From Amoebophrya sp. A120 (Eukaryota > Sar > Dinophyceae > Syndiniales > Amoebophryaceae), in contig CAJINV010000016.1 of assembly GCA_905178155.1 (NCBI GenBank), positions 1,481,199-1,545,198 of the forward strand: a stretch of 64,000 bases of DNA. Direction: 5' to 3'. Positions 58,001 through 64,000 of the stretch are shown here, in pieces. Position 1 is the first letter of the stretch. Each line of letters starts with the position of its first letter. A program made the position numbers and the translations under genes. Below the pieces are notes generated by a model. The model was not told the DNA's origin and made no database searches. It worked only from the letters and a program-made list of their open reading frames with translations.

Positions 58001-61000
58001 GCGTCACAATCCGCATCTCCTCGTTTTTCTCGTTCGATTTGGGGTCCCACTCCCCGATCAGCATGTCCTTTTCCTTCTGGAGAAAAGACGTACGAGAGTC
58101 GTGGTGAAGATTTTGCTCACCCACTCCGTGTGCTCCACCGGCACCAGCATTGCTATGGTAATCGACTTCCGGTTGATGTTCATCATGACCAGCATCTGCA
58201 GCACCACCCTGCAAAACCTGCTGTACCATCGGTACGGCTCTCTGTCCAACTCCCTGCGCACCCCGAGCTGCGGCTCCTGGTGCCATACCCGCGAGCGCCG
58301 CCGCCATGCCCGCGCCTGCCTTTGCAAAGGTTCCCATTGTTTCCAGGTTGTGCAGTTGTCGCTGAGGAGGTGCTCCTGCTGATGTTCCACGTGGAGTGGA
58401 TGATGGGGCTCCTGCTGTTGAGGACGGGATCTGACGATGTGCATCTCCTCCGTGCTGATGGTGATGAGCCGGTCGGCGCTCTTGCTGGTCTCCTTCCGAA
58501 TGCGCGGCAGCTGCCTGCGCTGGAAAGGACGACCCTGCTTGAGATGAGTGCTGTTCGGGCCAGTCGTAGTACTGCGAGCTTGCTGGGTCCGGTTTGAGAT
58601 CGTCCTGTCTGCCGCCCTGGTATTCTTGTTGTTCTTCATGCTCCTGGTGCTGCTGTAACTGTTCTTCCATAGGTTGCAACTCATCATGCGCTGCAGGAAA
58701 GTGCTGTTGAAGAATGTGCTGCCCCACGGCTGCGGCTTGTTGTCGCGCAGCGTCGGCGCCGTGAGCTGCGGCTCCTAGTGCCATACCCGCGAGCGGCTGC
58801 ACCATACCTGCGCTTGCCTTTGCAATCGTTGCCGCTGCTCCTAGGCTCTGCGAAAGGCTTCGTCGAGGGCGAGGCGCTGCACGAGGCGGAGTTGCTGAAG
58901 CGAGGTGAGTATCATGTGAACCTACATGAGCCGGTCGCTCTTGGTCTCTCTCAGGAGATTGCGGCGCGCCAGTTGTCCCTGGTAGTTGCTCGAGCCAGGC
59001 GGAGTACTGCGAGCCCCCTGGGGGGCCCACCGGCTGGTCCTGTGCGCCGCCCGGCTCTTGTTGAACTGCTGGAGACAACTCTGCTGTCTCTTCGGTCGCA
59101 TTAATAGAAGCTTGATGCTGTTCTAGCTGCGCCTGGTGATCCAGTTCTTCCTGCGCATGCAACTGCTGCTGCACTCGTTCTGCTTCGTCTGCTTCAACAC
59201 CCTGCAAACTTCGCACAAGCGGTTCCATTTTGCTCCGCGCCGCCTCTGTACCGACCGCAGCCACTCTCGGCGCCATGGACGCGATTTGCGGCAGCATACC
59301 CATACCTGCGCCCGCCATAGTCAGCATCTTGTTTTCAGGATTATTCTCGATAAACGAAGCATGATCTACTTGTCCTTCCGATTGCGCGGGTGCCTGCACT
59401 GGCACGGCAGGTTGATCTTGTTGAACTGCTGGAGACAACTCTGCTGCCCCTTCGGTCGCATTAGAGACAGCTTGATGCTGTTCGAGCTGCGCCTGGTGGT
59501 CCAACTCTTCCTGCGCATGCAACTGCTGCTGCACTCGGTATGCTTCGTTTTCTTCAACATTCTGCAAACTTCTCACAAGGGGTTCCATTCTGCTCCGCGC
59601 CTGCTCCTTACCAACCGCAGCCACTGCCGGTGCCATGGGTGCGAGTTGCCGCACCATACCGACGCCTGCGTTCGCCAGGGTTAGCATTTTTTGCGGATCA
59701 TGCCGATGCGCTGTTGCAAGAGCCTCCTCTTCCTTTTCGAGGAAAGAAGTAGGAGCCTGCGGCTGTCCGGGCTGCGGCGCTGTTCCAGGCTGTTGCGCGA
59801 GGGAGGCAGCTCCTGTCGCCGACGCGAGCTGCCTCGCTCGCGCAAGTACTTGTCCTTGGCCTTGCGAATTCCCCGGCGCCGCACCAGTCGGCGGAGGCGA
59901 AGGTTGAGCAAAAGGTTGCTCTGCCAGCTGCTGTGCACCAGACACGAAACCCTGAAGCGGTTGCACAAGCTGCTGCGCTGCATAATTCCAATTCGCAGGG
60001 GCGGCCATTATCCCCGTGTTGCCAGCTGCAGCACTTCCTGGTGCAGCTTGTTCCCCTGCTGGTTGTAAGAGTTGCGTCGGGATCATGTTGTTGACCACAC
60101 CAGCTGCACTCGGCAGCTGTTGCACCGGAATCCCGAGTGCTTGCATTGCTCTTTGGGCCCGCGGCGCCATCCCCGTGAGCGCGGTCGCCATGCCTCCAAC
60201 CGCCTGCGCCACAGGCTGCGCGTTTTGCACGTAAGCAGCAGCGGCTTTGCCGAGAGCAGCGGGAAGTGCACCAAACAGTGGAGCGGTCGGAAGTGGCTGT
60301 GGTGCAACTACGCCGGGAGCGGCAGGGTAATATCCACCACCCGGAGCAGGAGCAACAGGACCAACATAAGGGCCAGGTCCTCCCGCGGCAGGAAAAGCTG
60401 CAGCTGCTCCAGCCGGCACGCCGGCGGCCACCCCGGGCTGCATCATCATGTTGTTCGCAGCAGCGCCCTGTTGAGCGTGAGCCTGCGGTTGACCAGCACC
60501 GCGACCATTGTTATTCTCTGCTGCGTCGACCTGTCTCTGGGCTTCCGCTAGTTCCTCCGTGGTGACATTCTGCAGCGCGCCATACACCGCCGGGTTTTCG
60601 TGCATGTTATGCAACACAAATTTACCGCACAAACAAAAAGTTCATCACAGAAACGTGACACTTCTGACCCTGAGCTGACCTATGAAAGGACTTGTCATGC
60701 TCTGAATGACGTTGTGCGAGAGAAGTTGTCGTGTCATGCAGCAGAGCTACAGCTAGCATTTGTCGTGTACGGTAAAAACGCTCCTCTGGATACACGGGGC
60801 GAGGTTCGTAGAATCTCCGGTGCAGCTCCTCCTGATTCTCCACAACTTCCAAGAAGGAAGAGGACCCGCCACTACTTCCACCACCAAACCAGTTCCCGAG
60901 CCGGTTACTCAGCCCTTGCCGAATGCTCCCGAACCAACTATTGTCCGCCGGAGCCGGAGCGGGTGCCGGAACCGGCTCCACGGGGACCGGCGGCGCAACC

Positions 61001-63299
61001 GCGGCTGCTGCCGTTGGAGGAGGACCTCCAGTCGGTGCAGCTGGAGCTCCTGGAACGGCGCCCGAGGACGTGGCCGCGACGGGAACAGCTGCCGCAGGTT
61101 GTTGGGGCGGAAGGCCCTGTGGCTCTACTTGCGGTGGCAGAGGACCTTGCGGCAGCTGTTGTGCCGGGGGAACCGGGGAGGATGAACTAGTACCTTGTGA
61201 CAATTGTGATGGTTCTTCCGACGACGGCGGGTTGTTGTTGACTCCAGGAACGTTCGCGGTCCTGAGAACATCTGTCGTGTCTGTAACGACAGGGCTAGTA
61301 TTGCTCCCTGTGCTCACTGCGTTTGTCCCCGAAGAAGGATTTGTTCCTGTTCCCGCACCTCCTGCAGCCAAAGCTGGTTGCGGTTGCGCAGCCGCGGTCT
61401 GGGGGGCGGGTGGTCCTTCCGGCTGGTCGTGGTCATGGAGGTGCCGGCTCTTGTGGTGCAGGTGGACACCGTGGTGCTGGTCCTCGGCAGCCGCAGATGA
61501 AGGAGTTTGCGCTGTTGTGTCTGGATTCGCCAGCACATCGGTGGGATTCGTCGTGATCGGCTGGTACGCCGCCGGAGAGGACGGCTGCTGCTGGGAAGAT
61601 GAAGTGGTTGCAGCTATTCCTGTTCCTGCAGTTCCATCTTGTGGCGGTGGACGAGGCACAGATGCACCAGAGGTTGTAGGCGAAGATCCCGAAGTAGATC
61701 CCGCACCGCCTCCACTCGGCGCAAGCGCCTCGGCCGCCGGCTGCTGCTCCTGTGTGTGGACCTTTTTGCCGTTGTTATCGAGGAAAAAACACCCATCCCC
61801 ATCCAATTTGTCATGCAGAGCATGCATAAAATCCACTATCTGTCATGCAAAAAATGGATGGGGATGGGTGTTTTTTCCTGGATAGTTGTCTGTTCTGTCG
61901 TAGTCGATTTTCTCGCCGTGCTCGTCTATCAAGTGCAAAAGTGTCTCGGTCTGGAAACTTGTAATGCTAAAAATGAATGATAGACGCACTGCAGTACGCA
62001 GCTCCTATGCATGACAAATTTTTTGGCTGCCATGTCTTACGTATTCCGCATGGCAAACAGCGTTTTTGCATGATAGGCAAGAGCGTCTTTTCGTGCCTAT
62101 GCAACACAGATTCTCGAATCATGCCAGACAAGCATGACAAACTTGCATTTTTCCAGACCCAAACATTTTTACATTTGATATCGTCCACATCGGAATCGGT
62201 CTCAGAATCTGTCCCTGCGGTATCGTCTGAGTCCTCGTCGTTAGCGTTGTGATGCTTGTGGTGCTCATGGGGGTTATGTTGGTGCTTGTCATGCTCATGT
62301 TGCTCACGAACGTGACTCAACGTCGCTGTGTCAAGATGATCCCCACTTGGTTCGGCATTTTTCCTGGCAATGCCATCGGCGCGATGGTGGTTATGACGGT
62401 TGTGGTGGTGCTGGTGTGCCCCAGTTGCTGCTCCTGCAGTTTCTTCTGGTTTTTCTGCGGCGCCGAGCTGCTTTGCTGCGGCCGCTTTTTCGGCTGGCGT
62501 TGACGGTGGCGGAACTGCGGCGGCGGCCGGTTCCGTTGCAGTACCACCGGCAGGAGGTGTTCCTGTTGAAGAACCTCCAGTTGCACCTGGTGTTGGGCTA
62601 CTTTGACCTCCCCCCGCTCCTCCGGCAACAAGAGCAGGACCACCATCACGACTGGCAGCAGAGCCGTCATTTGATGTTTTAGACGTCGCGCGCCACACGG
62701 ATGTTGGAGCTGCAGGTGGAGCACTTTCTGGCCCAACTCGACTAGTGGATTCTGGTGAGGCCGCAACATTCGCATTTTTCGCTGCCAAAACCACATCCTC
62801 CTTCGCGTTCTCCACCCTTTCGTCTTGCATTTTCACCTCGTTCGACCGTTTCGCCGCTTCCTTCTGCTTGTTCCGCGCACCCGCGGAACCGTACACACTC
62901 CGTTCCTGAAAAAACTCGTCAAAGGTCTCCGCGTTGCTCGCCGCGTGCTTCGGCGGCGGCATCCCCCTCTCCCGCGCCGCGAATTCCAACAGGTGCGCGG
63001 CCGAGGTGACCACGTCTAACTTCAGGTAGATGCGCTCCAACAGCCTCGCGGCGTCGAAGACCTTGCGCTTCTCGTCAATTTCCGCACTATGCATTGCAAA
63101 AGTATCGCACTAGTTCTAGTATGAATTGCATGACAAATTGACTTAGCATTACAAATTAAATTTGTAGTGCTGATTTACCTTGAAAAAGAAATTTGTGATG
63201 CATAAATGCAATTACTACGAGTACGATACTTTTGCACAGGATACGCACACGCGATCAGCAACGACCGTTCCGCGGTCACAATCGCCGCTTCGGCGACGT
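46091..63299 (-). CDS. Giant low-complexity protein, at least 4857 residues, 5' end missing
   Basis: Exons, 5' to 3': 63244-63299, 62181-63082, 61885-61921, 60793-61770, 57893-60602, 56645-57574, 56280-56378, 54819-56156, 54481-54561, 53845-54218, 50812-53730, 49642-50661, 47959-49375, 46091-47805. They total 14,576 nt: 4858 codons plus two leading bases, with TGA at 46091. No known catalytic domain is visible. Regions: His/Asp-rich, Gly/Pro-rich (PPPPG), mucin-like Thr/Ser (TTTTPSTTTT), an eight-His run, internal tandem repeats, and a globular-looking part near residues encoded at 56650-57570. At least 14 copies of an SF[LVI][EQ]-type motif recur, as in gene 3. Thirteen introner introns and no GT-AG intron. 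The likely role is structural or secreted, by composition only. Confidence 0.82.
47811..47958. mobile_element. Introner, family B, in gene 9
   Basis: A 148-bp element starting TATCCACTGTAAATTTCTCG and ending CGTGAAATTTGTGTTGCATA, inverted relative to the copies at 96 and 18015. The target duplication is TCGGC (47806-47810 and 47959-47963). Excision joins ...MLNYMPTEYHSTIRTEE in frame. Confidence 0.9.
49381..49641. mobile_element. Introner, family A, in gene 9
   Basis: A 261-bp element. The target duplication is ATAGT (49376-49380 and 49642-49646). Excision joins ...REELNKRDY to RKKADAMLKTRG in frame. The interior holds several CATGACAAR/TTTGTVATGC words. Confidence 0.9.
50667..50811. mobile_element. 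Introner, family D, in gene 9
   Basis: A 145-bp element starting TATGCAATGCAAAAGCATCG and ending CGATACTTTTGCACAGGATA. The target duplication is AGTTT (50662-50666 and 50812-50816). Excision joins ...LLHASKT to LGWVDRYSLS in frame. It is the reverse orientation of the equally long copy at 9975-10119. Confidence 0.92.
53107..53282 (-). repeat. Coding tandem repeat, period 96 bp
   Basis: Two in-frame copies, 53107-53202 and 53203-53282, encode EALPPLDGAKxHPFTYGxRRGP. They differ by a small deletion and a few substitutions. They lie within gene 9 and indicate recent unequal duplication of coding sequence. Confidence 0.85.
53736..53844. mobile_element. Introner, family H, in gene 9
   Basis: A 109-bp element with inverted ends GAAAATTAACCATCCCCATC and GATGGGGATGGTTAATTTTC, starting TATTCC and ending GGAATA. 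The flanking 5-mers are GTTAG (53731-53735) and GTTCG (53845-53849). Excision joins ...LFERQPN to AVPIVNGRG in frame. Confidence 0.88.
54224..54480. mobile_element. Introner, family A, in gene 9 (reverse orientation)
   Basis: A 257-bp element. The target duplication is GCCCG (54219-54223 and 54481-54485). Its interior is the reverse complement of the interior of the elements at 729-980 and 54567-54818. Excision joins ...LPLGCADG to PSEYVTREVQ in frame. Confidence 0.92.
54567..54818. mobile_element. Introner, family A, in gene 9 (forward orientation)
   Basis: A 252-bp element. The target duplication is CTTGG (54562-54566 and 54819-54823). It matches the 252-bp element at 729-980 at roughly nine positions in ten by eye. 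Excision joins ...ILKMALRFQ to DQWIGNCLRLKK in frame. Only 81 nt of exon separate it from the inverted copy at 54224. Confidence 0.92.
56162..56279. mobile_element. Introner, family H, in gene 9
   Basis: A 118-bp element starting TATCCAGAAAAAAACACCCA and ending TTTTTTTGTGGATA, with CATCCTGCCCATCCA and TGGATGGGGCAGGATC inside the ends. The flanking 5-mers are GATGC (56157-56161) and AATGC (56280-56284). Here only the base from the downstream copy avoids a TAG stop, giving ...METMENDRHQEILRR (see findings). Confidence 0.88.
56384..56644. mobile_element. Introner, family A, in gene 9
   Basis: A 261-bp element. The target duplication is TGTCC (56379-56383 and 56645-56649). Excision joins ...VQEQDWKDN to FANETYLYED in frame. 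Confidence 0.92.
57580..57892. mobile_element. Introner, family I, in gene 9
   Basis: A 313-bp element with inverted ends GTGTCAGGATTGAAATC and GATTTCAATCCTGACAC, starting TATGG and ending CCATA. The target duplication is CTTTC (57575-57579 and 57893-57897). Excision joins ...GSKVTFEEKA to KDNCQRTVREYL in frame. Confidence 0.9.
59057..59770 (-). repeat. Coding tandem repeat, period 360 bp
   Basis: Two imperfect copies spaced exactly 360 bp apart within gene 9 (for example TTGTTGAACTGCTGGAGACA at the same offset in each). They encode GMxxQxAxMAP.VAAVG, then RSxMEPLVRSLQ, then QLHAQEELDHQAQLEQHQ. Weaker relatives of the GAGM...MAPGAAARG unit recur at about 58270 and 58780. Confidence 0.8.
60608..60792. 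mobile_element. Introner, family B-like, in gene 9
   Basis: A 185-bp element starting TATGCAACACAAATTTACCG and ending CTCCTCTGGATA, with CGTGTACGGTAAAAACG near the right end. The flanking 5-mers CATGT and CACGG agree at three of five positions. Excision joins ...RFYEPRPV to HENPAVYGALQ in frame. Confidence 0.78.
61776..61884. mobile_element. Introner, family H, in gene 9
   Basis: A 109-bp element with inverted ends GAGGAAAAAACACCCATCCC and GGGATGGGTGTTTTTTCCTG. The target duplication is GTTGT (61771-61775 and 61885-61889). Excision joins ...DYDRTDN to GKKVHTQEQ in frame. The interior has TTTGTCATGC. Confidence 0.92.
61927..62180. mobile_element. Introner, family A, in gene 9
   Basis: A 254-bp element. 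The target duplication is TCGTC (61922-61926 and 62181-62185). Excision joins ...ETDSDVDE to HGEKIDYDR in frame. Only a 37-nt exon separates it from the family H element at 61776. Confidence 0.92.
63088..63243. mobile_element. Introner, family D, in gene 9
   Basis: A 156-bp element starting TATGCATTGCAAAAGTATCG and ending CGATACTTTTGCACAGGATA. The target duplication is CGCAC (63083-63087 and 63244-63248). Excision joins ...SLLIACA to EIDEKRKVFDAA in frame. Confidence 0.92.
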
Positions 63300-63350
63300 T
63301 ATCAAATGTAAAAATGTCTGGGTCTGGAAGATTGCAACTTGTTGGTTGGT
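63300..63350. mobile_element. Introner, family A, one end only
   Basis: The left end of a family A element (TATCAAATGTAAAAATGTCT, then GGGTCTGGAAGATTGCAACTTG) directly follows the 5'-most exon of gene 9, which ends in a two-base partial codon as an intron boundary should. The matching right end does not occur before 64000. The sequence after about 63345 is unlike any other family A interior. Confidence 0.75.
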
Positions 63351-64000
63351 TGGATAGCGCCTGTCGCCGGTGCAGGTCCCGCCCTCCATCGATTGCGATC
63401 CGGAGTAGCCGGAACACAAGGCCCTAGTGGCACAATCGATCGACGAAGCCCTTTATAACCAGGTCACGGACATCCGGCTGCCGTGGAGTCATTCGCGGGC
63501 CAGGCAACGTCTAGGAGCTACGGATTAGGGATCTTGATGGGCGAGACAGGTCACAGTCATCCGCCTGCCCATCGAAGACGAGCCAGGTCACAGTCATCCA
63601 GCTGCGTTCACAGTACGAGCCAGGTCACAGTCATCCGGCTGACTGCATAAGAACGTCCCCGGCGGCAATCATCGAAGTGAACCCATGGGAGGAGCCGGGA
63701 AATGCCAAAGACAGGAACCCCCTGACACATGCCAACTGAACCCAATAACCACATTTGACGACGTGGAGAAAGGGTAGACCCCGACTGGCATACAAGAAAG
63801 CCAGAATGCACCGCTGCGTGGTATTTTCCCGGGCAAATTTATTTATACTGAACCCCGGGCACGCCACCCGGAGACGGACGAAGTCCAGTTTTTACAAAGC
63901 TCCCGCATAGCGGCTATCTAAATGGGGCGGGGTCAGTCGTCCACCGAATGGCTCGCGCGAAACGGTGACCAGTGGACCCCATGCAAAAGCCTCTTGGACT
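63351..64000. repeat. Repeat-bearing sequence of unknown type with 22-bp repeat units
   Basis: Four copies of a unit like CCAGGTCACAGTCATCCGGC lie at 63459-63480, 63546-63567, 63583-63604 and 63620-63641. No coding frame is convincing. The sequence could be an insertion into the introner at 63300, a different intron, or an assembly junction. Confidence 0.55.

Noticed and set aside
1-64000. CRISPR array, operon or bacterial origin
   Set aside because: No regularly spaced direct repeats with unique spacers. Spliced genes and IMP4 exclude a bacterial source.

Overview
This is nuclear DNA of a eukaryote, read from sequence alone. The evidence is large multi-exon genes, canonical GT-AG introns in some of them, a clear IMP4 (U3 snoRNP) gene, a membrane RING-CH protein and giant low-complexity proteins. 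Every supportable gene lies on the minus strand, which fits the one-directional gene arrays of dinoflagellates. Many introns are inverted-repeat insertions flanked by 5-bp target-site duplications (introner elements). To my knowledge such introns, with non-canonical splice sites, have been described in the parasitic dinoflagellate Amoebophrya (Syndiniales). That lineage is my best guess, not a proof. I saw no rRNA, tRNA, CRISPR or dinoflagellate spliced-leader gene.

Layout, left to right (all genes minus strand): (1) 1-2762, 3'-truncated multi-pass membrane protein gene; (2) 4512 to about 6650, protein of unknown function with an unresolved 5' end; (3) 6836-20122, a 3862-residue, apparently secreted, cysteine-rich protein with WSC, PAN/Apple-like and LCT/GC/IWT repeats; (4) 20962-21368, small helical protein; (5) 21891-24635, RING-CH multi-pass membrane protein; (6) 25159-26271, IMP4; (7) 27492-34337, 2070-residue protein with a WW domain and a TFIIS N-terminal-type domain; a GC-rich island in two diverged copies (about 34840-37140); (8) 37568-42053, 1286-residue prion-like protein; a second pair of GC-rich islands (about 42700-44850); (9) 46091 to at least 63299, a giant gene with at least 4858 codons in the window whose 5' end is cut by a broken introner and foreign repeats at 63300-64000.

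The central result is the intron system. I count 26 insertions, 25 complete and one half, in at least nine terminal-inverted-repeat families. Almost all begin TAT and end ATA, and most sit between perfect or near-perfect 5-bp direct repeats. Removing each element plus one copy of the 5-bp repeat restores the reading frame at every junction checked. In gene 3 the seven removals leave exactly 3863 codons. In gene 9 the thirteen removals leave one continuous frame of 4858 codons. Families occur in both orientations and still behave as introns. IMP4 and gene 8 carry only GT-AG introns, and gene 7 mixes both classes. None of this has RNA support here; the gene models rest on frame continuity.
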